From NCBI GenBank assembly GCA_030141605.1, contig JAQGDQ010000004.1:1771001-1835000 (forward strand): a DNA stretch of 64,000 bases, written 5' to 3'. Position 1 is the first letter of the stretch, and the number at the start of each line of letters is the position of its first letter. Shown here piece by piece: positions 13,201 to 25,800 of the stretch. The DNA comes from Tubiluchus corallicola (Eukaryota > Priapulida > Priapulimorpha > Priapulimorphida > Tubiluchidae). The translations under genes were made by a program, and so were the position numbers. The notes beneath the pieces are model-generated. The model was not told the origin of the DNA. It saw only the letters and a program-made list of their open reading frames with translations, and searched no databases.

Positions 13201-16200
13201 TAGAAAGTAACGTAAAAGCATTAATGTATGCTCCAAGGACAAAGTCAACAAGCCTTAGTTTATATAAATTTTGCTTTATGGATTGTATGCATGTTCTTTA
13301 ATTTTTTTCTACTTGCCTGGAATGACCACATATCTTTTTTTACCCACATCTACTTTTCTTTCAAGCTGTTTTAGGGCAAATGATGCTCACTGCAGCCTTG
13401 CTGTTCTGGTGAAGTGGTTAATTTTACAGCTGAGTAAAACTTTATGGGGACATTTTTCTCTAGGCACTAGTTACTTATAGCAGCAGCCTTTAAGCTAATT
13501 TCTTTCGTGTGCAGGTGGCTGGTGTAAGTGGCAATGTGTAATGAAGTAGATCTCACGTTTGACAGTCACTCGTGAAACAATACACAAAATCGTATTATAG
13601 GTTACGTAATTTTCATTTTATGTTACTAGCAGCTCTTTTGAACAAAGTAATGTAGCAGGTAGTGTTTTTGTTATTTAAATTAGGTAAATAAGTCGTCGTT
13701 AAAATAACAAACTGGTTTGAATAGTAAAAAAATGCTGTTAAAGCAAAACATGCACCTTTTAGCAAAAGAGGTGTAAAATATTCAGCATCTTTAAAAGGAA
13801 ACATCGATGAAAATATCCTTAAGCGAGGACTTACTGTATAACAAGTTTAAAAAATTAAAATCTATAAATTTCCAGTCTGTAATTTCATAGGATATCAGTT
13901 AGAAAAGTTAAACACTATGTACTAAGCTAGCAGAAAACAAATTGCCTATTTATATTTTTTTAATGTAAATTTTGTTAATGTGTGTGCTGCTACATATACT
14001 GATCCATATAATAACTACCATTAATTATATGTAAGAATCAGTACATTTTCTGTACTGGTATGTTTGAGTAAAAAAGAAATTCATGAATGAATATATCAGT
14101 CAATCAACTATAACTATAAGCTTCATATTTGTCTTATAGGTAGGGTGTTTTGACCCATACAGTGACGATCCCCGACTTGGCATTCAGAAGATCTCCATCT
14201 GTGTATCAACTGGAACCTTGGCATTAGCAGGAACAGCAGGTCAAGTGATCATTATGAACACAACAACAGAGGAAACAGAACGAGAAGTACATGTAAGTAC
14301 GGCAGTCATTCAAAAATGATCTGCTGCATATTATTATGAACTTTATCTTGTGTGTTTTTACGGTAACTTTCAACTCTTGTTTTTTGTAGGAAATTTATGT
14401 TCAAATTGTCAATGATCGTGACAATTTCATATGGAAAGGTCATGAAGCGCTTACACCTAAAGATGACGCTATAAAGATTCCAGTCGGATTTCAGCCAATC
14501 ACAGTTCTGCAAATGACTCCTCCTGCTGCCTGCACGGCACTTGCCTTAAACTCAGAGTGGGGCTTGGTTGCAGCTGGCACTGCTCATGGGTTTGCGTTGT
14601 TTGATTACGTACAGAAAAAACCCGTAATGTCACGATGCACACTGAATCCTACCAATATGACTGGTACAAGCGAGAGTGGCATGGCACGAAGAAAATCCCT
14701 GAAGAAGTCTTTGCGAGAGTCGTTTCGTCGTTTGAGGAAGATTCGACACAAAAAGGATGATGAGAAAAAAGGTGACACATCAGCTGACGCACCAAAGAAA
14801 GGGTGAGTCATGTTTATTATGTTGCAGCTTACAAGACTGAATTTCGAGCAAAAGCTTGTGCAGTTTACATTTTTGATCACAGTAATTTAGCATGACCATA
14901 AGTTTTGAGGTTCACTCATAATTGTAATTTTAATTAGGGATGTCACGAATCAGAAATTACTGAAACCGAATCTCATTTCGTAATAATTTTGCAATCCGGT
15001 TCAAATCCATATCTCAGTTGAAAATAATTTTCGAAACCGAATTGAATTCGAATCTAAATTTTTTTAAACCAATTCTTTTTCATTTCTACACAGTTTTTAA
15101 TCAAGTTATATCAGATTGTGCTTGCAGCAGTGATTTTCAAGAAAAAAAGATCATAGATGATCTGTCTGAGCAGTGAGAGCATGGTTGACACTGCAATTCT
15201 GCACGAATAATTCTGCAATGATAAAAACTATGATTTAGTTTTGCTAAAGTAATACAAGAAATCTTAACATTTCTGATGAAAGTAATAGTTAAAAATCGTA
15301 ATGTGATGCTCGCTTTCATGTAGGATTTCATGAGCTGGACATGCTGAAATTAAATGTGGCAACATTTGCTTATTTCATGTAGGACACAATTACCAAAAAA
15401 GGCAGAAATTTAAGTAATTTGACTGAAAAATTTAGAGGTAAAAGAGGGTTTAATTGCTTTTGTAATAAAGCGGCGCTACCGCCTCTGCAGCCAAAGCTAA
15501 CCAGAACCGGAGTTTAAAAAACTCTGCGGAATCATATCAGACCTAAAGTAACATAGAATTTCAGCAACTCGAATTGAATCAAAGCTCTGATTCGTATTTG
15601 GTTTCAAAGCTTCAATTCGGTAGAGATGTGTGACATACCTAATCATAATTGAACATATCGCACCCGCACAATTGAAAAATTCTTTGGTAAATAAATTTTT
15701 AACATATTAATGTTAATGTTGCAAGTGGAACATTCTAAGAGATTTTCAGTGACATAACTATTCTTAGTGTAAATGTTTGTTGGTTTGTTTCTGGTTTCAT
15801 GTGTGAAAGAAAATTTGGTTTGATGTGTTGTCATTTGGCTTGTCTATGTTGTTTAGTCCTGTATGCAAAAATTCCATTTCTGTACAGGGCTGGAAAATGC
15901 TTTTTTCCTGCAAAGTGATTTTTAGGTGGCCAAATTTCCTGACATGCTTTTTTGACATGTGTAAGCTAAAAAAGCCAAAAACGCATGCAAAAGTGTACAA
16001 AATACATTTTAGCTAGTTTTTCGGGCTTTCAATGTATAGTTGCATTTTTTCTTTTCTTACAATGCTAAATTTCGATTGGGAAGTATTTGTGAAAGTATTA
16101 GGTTTAGAAAAATGGTACATAAAATATTTTAGCACTTACTGTGTCAACTTACTATTATAAACCACCACATTGAGGTTTGTTAATCAAGGAAGTACATTAG

Positions 16201-19200
16201 TTTACAAAGGATTCGAGGCTAAGACAAATTTTTCGCTGCTGAGTGATGATTTCCTTCAAAAATTTTTCACTTTTTCATAGATTTCCAGCTCTGTTTCCAT
16301 GTTCTTGATGTTCTATGTTAAGGAAATTCAACACCTTATATATTATCAATAAGCGAAGCACGCATGCTGCATGCGTTGGTATGCCATCCAACCACATGTT
16401 ACCTGGCAAATTTGCTTTTATTAAATGTATATTATTTTTCTGCATCAACACATTATGTTTGGAAAAAAATATGAGTTTTAGTGTTGGTGTCATATATTAC
16501 TGTTTATTATTTTGTGCATCTTACCAGAAGAGGAAAGAGAAGGCTTTGCTTTTAAGCAAATAAATAAACCAGGGTTCATCTAGATAAAAACTGGCATGTG
16601 AGTTTGCTCAGGTGAATCATTTTTCATACGTGTATTACATTAATGTCATTAAAAAATTTGGTTTGTAGTAAAAAAGAAAAGAAAGAGAAAAAGGGTAAAA
16701 AGGGAAAGGAAGAGAAGGCAACAGAGGAAAAACCTCCTGGGGAAGTTGAGGAGGGGAAAGAAAAGCTGGAGGAAGTAGAACCTGGAGCTGAGCAAAAAGA
16801 TGAAGAGAAACATGACGAAAAAATCGAGAGTATCAAAGAGAAGGCTGGAGATGATGATGCACCTCTAAAAATAGAGGATGCTGGAGAGATAATTGCACAA
16901 GATGAGGGCTTTGTAAAGATTGAAGAGCATGAAGAGGCACCAGTAGAAATTATTCTAGAAACTGCACCTGAAGAAAAATTAGAAGAGGAACATTTGAGAA
17001 TCGAAGAACCACAAGATGAATTAAAGATTGTTGAGGAAGCCATTGAAGCAACTGAGGAAATCATTGTTGAAAAGATGGAGGAGAAAACTGATGAGATTGT
17101 ACAACCTGAGATTGATAAACCCGCACCAACTGAAGAAGAGATTGTTGTAGAAGAGAAAGGCGGAGGAGATGAAGAGAAAATTGCTGAGCACACAGGTGTC
17201 ATTGAAGACAAGCCTGTTGATGATGTTGTTCAGGAACAGCTGGTAGAAGAAAGTAAGGCAACAGAAGCTGAAGCGTAAGTAGAAGGTTTGGCATGCCATC
17301 TGCATGGTAGCATGAGCACTATTCGCATGTTGGATCTGTGTTTAGAAAGATAAGCATGCAGCACTTGTGTTGTGAAACCTAGGCATGCAAGTCACGAAAA
17401 TATGAATTCAGTCTTACTGTTTTTGTAAATAACCGGTCTTGTGTGTATGACATGTTTTATGTTAGTTTTGTTATATTCTATATGTTTCATAGTTGACAGT
17501 AATAGCATTGTTTTAAAATTTTAAACATCTATGGCTAATAAGCAGTAATTTGTCAGCATTTATCAGTAATTTATGAACAATATGATTGTATTCAAACAAA
17601 CACAAATGAAGAGTAAATGATGAATGTTATTAATGTCCATCTTACCTTTTGCATTTGTCATAACAGCTGAAACCACACACAACTTCTGACACTTTTTCAA
17701 AAGCTCTGCAAATTAGAATTTTTCAACTGATGTTACATAGTCAACTTCCAACAAAATGAATGGCAAAGCAATCAAAACATTTTAGCAACTCCTGTCCTGA
17801 AATCTTACTATTTTGTTGATAATTTTGTTTGTAGAACTACATTGATAGTCACCTACTATTCTTGTAGTGAATGAATTTCTAAAAATTCCATTTAGATTGT
17901 ATTTTCCTATGTGTGTGACAATTGCATGGTGAACACTCATATCTATTAATAAGCTGTTCTACTCTACTATCCACAAGACATAATAATGTAGACCATTCCC
18001 TTATTTATTTGAAGCAGATTCTAAAGACTTCCTTAGTGTACCTTGCTTCTTCCATTTATAATATTGATTAACAAACTAAAATCAATAGCTTTTGGAGAAA
18101 GTATATTTTTGTATTCATAGATGTTTTTTATCTTCTGCCCTGTCATTCACTCTGTCTCTAAACAACATGTTTTATAATAACTACACAATGCATTTCTAAA
18201 AGTTATAAATTTCAGCATTTTGTTTAAAATGATATTTCTAATATTGACATTTTATAACAAAATTGCAACTTCTGTGAGCGGAAAAACTTGAACTATGATT
18301 TTGTTACAGCATAATATTTGTATTGCACGCCTTTCATAATGAAAATTATTGTGGATGACTTTTGCTAAACAGGAGTCCTAAAGGTCCAGAATTCGATGAA
18401 AAAGGTGACATCGTACGCTCAGTAGAGAGAGCAATAGAAGAACGACAAGTAGATGACAGCATGGCTTCCATGGTACGGAGTCTGTATTTGACCAGAACCT
18501 ACTTGATCAGTGGTATGCATAACTTACACTTCGTTCAGCACTAACATTAATCATACTGTAAATGGTTTATACCTAATTGATGTGTAGTAGAATTTAACAT
18601 TTTCATTGCGAATTTCTGTTTAAATGGTGTCTTAAACTTGAAAATATGTTTGAAGAGCTTGTAAAATGTTGCATTTGATCTGTGGAAAATTCTGTACAGC
18701 ATTATTGTTCAAAATTTGTTCTAGATTTTGTCATGGTCTTTGTAACAATTGTATTGTAATGTCAATGGTATTGGTGCCCGTTCATATCCCATACCAAAAC
18801 AACAGAAGAGAGATTTGAGCAGAAAAACTTCGCGGAAATCTATCTGAGCAGAAAAACTTCCTGGAAGTCTATGTGTGTTCCATGTTAGTTGTAGTGTATG
18901 GAACAGGTGCTGAGATGTTAGTCACACCCATTCGTCTACCTACTGAACCACACAAATTCATTTTACATCTCATCCTACTTATAGGTGCCAGTATGGCTTC
19001 ATAATAGACAGAACCATTACAACGTAGTTGTGGCGGTGAAAAGAAGTTGTATTTTGTCCCCCCTCGAAATAATGGTTTGCCCCGAACAGACAGCAGATGC
19101 ATAATACCTAAAGTAATGTTCAAAACAAAATTTAAGACAAGTGTTTAAGGCTTGTTAATCAAGGAAGTTCACCACCAAGAAATTATAAAAATTTAGTTAA

Positions 19201-19819
19201 ATAATTACTAGTTAAAAATGACCGGGTTCAGTCGGCTCACTGGTGTGAAACTATCAAAACTATAAAACAGAAATTTAAGCAGAAAAACTTGCCAGAAATC
19301 TGTGTGTGCATTATGCATGTACGAAGAGATGCTGTCCATCTATCTATTGAACCACAGAACCACGGAGCCAGTATTCTGTCGCAGGGTGCCAGTATGCAGT
19401 GGCTTCATAATGGACAGAGTCTGGGGTGAAAATTTACCATCATTACACTATTTGCTGTTAAAATGATCTATTTTTTTATGAGCTTGAATTAATTGCAGGC
19501 CATCAACATAATGCAACGCTGTGGGCGGGCACAAATGCAGGTACAATCTATGCATATACACTCACGGTCCCTGATGGAGAGAAGCGGACAGAAGAGCTTG
19601 TAACTGCTCAGCTTGGTAAGTTAATTGCTTTGTTTGATAATGTTGCTCTAGCACCCTTGGGCAACCTAACCTCGTTGACTAGAACCTGTTAAACAGAGCT
19701 ACTAAAGTGTAGAAAAAATCTGTTCTGCAATTCTGTGAGGGCTCAACAGCCCGATGTCAAAATATTCCACTATCTTGCTTTTGTTGCTGGTGCTGGTGGT
19801 GGTGGTGGTGGTGGTGGTG

Positions 19820-19863
<44 letters not shown>

Positions 19864-22800
19864 ACTGCTACTGTAATTATTGATGTTAAATTTGACACTA
19901 AAGCACATTTTACACTTCTTCAATAGGTTATTATAAACATCATGTTGTTGTTGTTGAAGTCGTTGTAGTCGACATTGTCTTCTATATACTTTTACAGTGT
20001 AAAATAACGACTAAGTAAAATTATTAAAGTTGCTGAAATCATGTTGGTGATTCGAATTTGTTCAAAACTCTGGTTACCCTGTGACAGTAAGAGATAGATT
20101 ACGTTTTGTTCCTTGTAAATTTTGTACTATGAGACAAGTGACTTGTATTACTTTCAAAGCCGCACTTTTGTATTTTATCAATACAAATTTTTTTCCTTTT
20201 TTCTTCTGAAACTATTCAACCATTCAAATTGACTTTTCAATTATGGCATAGAATAAATAACCAGCAAAAATTTAGTGAAGGTGTTTTGAGGCGTGAATGA
20301 AGTTCGTACAGTGAACGATCTAGTGAGCTGAGCCGTGAAAAGTCAACATCACAAAATAGCATAAGAACTCGGATACGGTACCTTAATATTCATAATACAT
20401 AGACTAGCAGAAAACTTTAAGTTTATCTGATTGTTGCAGGTGGTGTAAAAAACAGCAACACAACTTACTGTATTTTGAGCTGTTTTTCTGATGTTTTTTT
20501 CTTTTGTTTATGTGAGAGCAAATTGCTTACTTCATATTCATGATTATTGTGTGCCACATATAGCTTCTTATCTCTTCTTCTATCTCAGTAGCATTTGCAG
20601 ATGCACATGCATCAACATTAATAGTTGCTTAACTTGCTACGTTGACAATGATAATAGTAAGTTGTAAACAATTAAACTGTGCTTGTGCTTATTTAATAAT
20701 TAAGACATAATGCCTCTGCTGCATTTGATCTTTCCATGTAAGTTTTATTCATAAAGCTAGGTGTTGTTGGTATGTGTAGTAAAGTAGCGTAATATCTAAC
20801 TTGACATTTGGTTTATTGCAGGTAAAGAAGTGCAGTTAAAACATCGAGCACCTGTATTAGCACTGTGTGTTATCGACTCGCACGGATATCCTCTTCCTGA
20901 TACCATTGACGTACAGAAGCAGAGAATGGCACCGCCCAACATGGATTCTGGACACAAAGTTGTCATTGCTTCCATGGAGCAGTTCAAGGTACCATTTTCC
21001 TTTGCATCAGCACGACTCCTTTATCATCTAAGTAGCTAGTTTTACGTTAAGATGCATATTTAGTGTTTCGCTCAAGGTTATCAAATATGGAAGGCAATTG
21101 ATTTTTGGTGACCATTTTTGCTGTTTGTGTACATATTTTATTTTTTTACATAGGTGTTCCATCTACCAAGCTTAAAGCCTTACTGTAAGTTTAAACTTAC
21201 AGCTCATGAAGGTGCTCTTGTTCGGAAAATTGGCTTCTTAAATTATCGTAGTAGTAAAAGTAAGTGCATTTACACAGTAAAATTGCTAATGGAAGTATAT
21301 AGTTGTGTAATTCTGTTATGTTAGTATGTTGTGTGGCTGAAGTATGGTTTATGTTAGTATGTTGTGTGGTTTGGTTTGAGTAAGGTAATTAAAATCAGTA
21401 CAAGTTTATTAATGTGCCATGAGTGTGCCTAAACCTAATCAGTACTGAATTAAAGTTAAATAGATATGGCTGAATATTCCAAAACACTTTGCTAAAAAGT
21501 TTTCTACTTTACACATTGCATTTGTTTACAATTCTGTGTAGTGTACAACTTAAGAAACAGTTGAGAAGCTGTTAATGCACTTTCTTTTGAATGAGGCTTG
21601 GTGACAATTTGGATTGTGCATCTGTTGTGTTTATTTGGTGGAGGTTGACCACGTAATTGTATAAATTTTGTTTCCAGTGCAAGTCTGCTCGAATAAAATT
21701 TAGAACCCAGTGCTCAGTTTAGTCCAAATATATTTCCAAAACATAATGTTAGTTTCTTCAGAAATTGATAGAAGATGTCTTGCAAATATAATACATGCAT
21801 TGGTAATGATACATGTATACATACATGTATTGCATTGGTATAATACAGCTGTATAACTGCTTTCCATGATAACTGCAGTTAATGACGGCTCAACATCATT
21901 GCCCTGAATTGTGTTTGTTAATAGGATTTTCATTGAGTTGACAGTGTTTTCATTGAATAGTTTGCTGTGTTTTTGTCTATAATTGGTTCGTAAAAGATTG
22001 GTAAGATTCATTTGATGATGACATTGTTGGAGATTTTAATCCACTTGCAACTTTTTGTAGATGAGGAATACAGTGAGTGGTGCTTGACGTGCCTGAGTAA
22101 CCTTGGCGAACTTAGCATTTACACCATACCTCAGCTCCGTCGCCAATTACTTAAACCATGTATTAGAAAAGAGGATATCAAGTATGTCGATTATTTATTT
22201 TTTTGATGACATTTAACAGTGTGTGAATATTTCTTTCTTTGTATGTAGCAATCATGATTTCCCTAAACAGAATTTTGTGTTTAATATTTAATCATAACTT
22301 GTATGGAGATTTTGCTGTTGCATCTGCATGCAAATCACAGACATCTCGATCAACTATGTAATTGAGCACTAAACACATATCCCAGAAAAAAGCACACACA
22401 ACAAGAAACGAAGAATATTTTTGTGTGTATAATGTGAAACATTGCTACTGAACTACTGCTTTCTTGTCATCATTGTCAGGATCACAAAAAAATCCTACAG
22501 TGAATATCAGCATGCTTTTGGAGCTAGTTAAAAATCTGTTTGGTGAGCAAATCATAGAATGATGTTAGCTTTTGAGATTTTTTTGAATTTCTGTGGACAT
22601 AAAACTAACTTTCTATTATCAACATCATTTGTTTTCTAACAAACATGCACAGTCAAGTTACATAAGTGGTTTAATTAAAAGAAATTAGTAGACTAGTAGC
22701 AATTGTAAAACAAATATTGAACCGTGACATTATGGGGCAAAATGTAAGTGTGAGCTCTAAACGGCAGTTTCCATAATTTACGGATAGCTGTATTCCAAGC

Positions 22801-25800
22801 TGCATCTATAAAATGTATTTTCGAATTATTGAACTTCCAATTTTGGCAACTGTTTCTTTAATACATTTTATTATCCAATTAAAAATTTGTGAAAGCAGTC
22901 ACCTTCACACTAATGTACACGAAAATGGCTGCAGTGTAGGAGATATGATTGATTGAAATACACCAAATAACATTGGGATAATGATAGAGATTCCTGGTGA
23001 AAGATTGTGAAAAGATCATTATCTAAAAAATGCACAAAAAGACGCACTTACAATGGCGCAGTGAATTAGTAAAACTACAGGGTTTTTTTATTTGTTGGCC
23101 AATTAATGCCTTTAGAAGGAAGAAACAACAATGTTCTGTGGATTATCCAAGTTCAAGGTCATTTGTTAAACATGTAATATATCATTTCAGCACCAGAATA
23201 CTACAGCTGATGCCATATAATGGGAGAGGTCAAGTGGTGTACTAAGCATTCATGGTTTCTTAATATCTTTATTGGAGTTGCTTTTTACTATGTTTTTCTT
23301 CTTTTAGTGGTATTTCTTCAGCCGTATTTTCTCAACGAGGAGAGGGCTTCTATCAGAACAGTTCTAGTGAAATTATACGTTTCTCGCTGTCAGCCAGCAC
23401 TCGGACTGCTCCTCACTGTATGCTTGAGCTCTCAGCGGATATGCGACCTGCACCATCTCCAGAGCCAGAACCTGAACCTGCCAAAGAACAACAACCGGAA
23501 TCAGAGGAAAAGCAAGCAAAGGAAACTGCAGCCAAGTAAGCTAAATTAGATTACTTGTTAAATTTCAGTAAAGAAAATCCAAGGGTTGATAACAGGTAAT
23601 GCATTGTCACTTAAAAGGGGTAAGTATTGCACTGCATTAACTTTTATTGTGATTATTTCAAAAATTATACTTAAATGACAATATCGTACTTGTTACACGT
23701 TGCAGCTTGCAACTTGAATATATGTACTACTTTAAAACACTTTTTTTATTTCAATGTATGTCTATTTATATTTCTTAAATAATAAAACTACAGTTAAGAA
23801 AAAGAAAAACATAAAGTAAATTTAAGCAACATGTTCATGAAATGTTTCGTATTTATTTTCTTTAGAATCTATTATTATGATTATATTTGATAAACAGAGC
23901 AAACCTCTTTTTGCTGTCTGAAATGTAAATCTAAAACATTTCATTTCTTTTTTTAAATGGTTTTACATGTCTTTGCTTTTTCTTTTTTGGTATTCAATGA
24001 GGCATTCTATCCTTTAACATAACACCCTATTTCAAGATTTTGTTAACACATTTTGCAATACATCATTGCCGAAATTTACGCACTTATTTTTGTTTGCGTA
24101 TGTATTTGTTCTTGTTGGAGTGTGTTTGGGAAACAAATTTTCTTTTTAAAAATGTTATTTTGGTGTCAGGTAGTTTTGGTTACCTTTTATGGTATGATCA
24201 AGCAATTTGTTCTGTTTGTTTATTTTTTTCCATAACAACATTATCAGAGTATTTTCATCTTTTATTTGATATGTGCAATTCCTTTATATGTCTTGAGATA
24301 TACGTGTAGAAATTCAGCCTTATTTTAATTGATCTCAAAGCTTTTTATGCAATTTATTGAGTACAAGTTGATGGGGTAATATATTTTTGTTTTGTAGGGA
24401 AGAGAAAAGTGTGGAAGCCGAGAAGAAAGACAAACCACAAGATTTCTCTGTTGCTGCTGATACAACTGGTGATATCACACAGGACAGTATTACTGATCAT
24501 ACTACGTATGCAAACATCTAATATCTTGGTCAATTTTTCCATGAACATGTTGCATTATCTTTGAAATTATTTTTGGACATTTCTTGGTGATGTGCATCTG
24601 CTTGTGTGTGTGTATGTACGTGCATGAGCATATATTTTTTCTGTCCTTATTATGAATTTGTTCTGTTGCAGGCAAGTAAAAGCAGACACAGTCACAGAAG
24701 GAAAAGCCACAGAAGCTGGTAAGAATTATGTTCATTATTCACTTTATAACATTTTTTCTACTATGCTAAATATAGTAAATAATATGTTGACTTTTTTGTA
24801 GTTTTCTTTCTTACAGTTGATATGCACGTAAACTTGTGTGCTGCATTAATTTTGGCAAACAAATTTTACACTGCATTATTCCACATTCTGCTATTATTTG
24901 AAATGATAAATGCTGATAAAGTCGAAAAATCTTGTTTTTGGGATTTGAGGTGATATTTGCTTGCATTTATTATCATACTATTATAAAATGACAGAAAAAA
25001 CCATTTTATACTGCTGTAGCTGTGCATGCATTTTTCTAAGATTCAAGACTTAATTGTGCCATATAGAAATCATGTGAAAAATTTGAAAACAGTACCCATT
25101 AGCAGACATCTTTATGAAAAAAGACAATGTTCCTGTGCTCTGTAAAGTACTTTTCCAACGACACTCATTTTTCTATTTCCCCGCAGGATTAGACATAATT
25201 TGCGCCCAAGTTGTCGTGTAACTTTTATTTATAGTGTGGCAAACTCCGTAAAAATGTTTCATTTGTCCATATTATTCCTTAAAACAGTTTAGTAATTAAA
25301 TTCTTTTGATTATAAAATTGTTGCCATAGACACGGCTTCCATTGAGGCAAAAATTACAGAAGGGATGGATGAAGGGAAAGAAGAGGGTGATGAAGCCATT
25401 ACACGTGACCTTTATCGTGAGGTCATGACGGCGGTTGAGGGTCGCGATGCTCATGCAAAACCAGAGGGTGAGGAGGATATGAGTGGACATGGAGTACCTA
25501 GTAAAGATTTATTGCTTCAGTCAGGTGCCCCTTTTCCAAAAGAAATAGCATTAAAAGAAGCTCACATTCCTGATGAGGCTGATGTTGAAGAGCATGAAGA
25601 AACCAGCCAAGAAGTGGCAGACGATGGAACCATTACTACCACCAGAGTGATCACCACAAAGACAACCACTAAAACACAACTGGAAGATGACGTAACTGAA
25701 ATAACTACGGAAACTAAAATTGTCACCATAGAAACGCAACAGACACCTGATGGCCAGGTGATCAGTCAAAATGAGAAAACGAATGTGCAAACGCACCAGC

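Noticed and set aside
16624-17305. Long Ser-rich minus-strand frame opposite LLGL exon 12
   Set aside because: Shadow of the GAA/GAG-rich acidic exon on the plus strand.
19735-19926. Poly-Gly/poly-Ala frame
   Set aside because: Generated entirely by the (GGT)n(GCT)n microsatellite in an intron.
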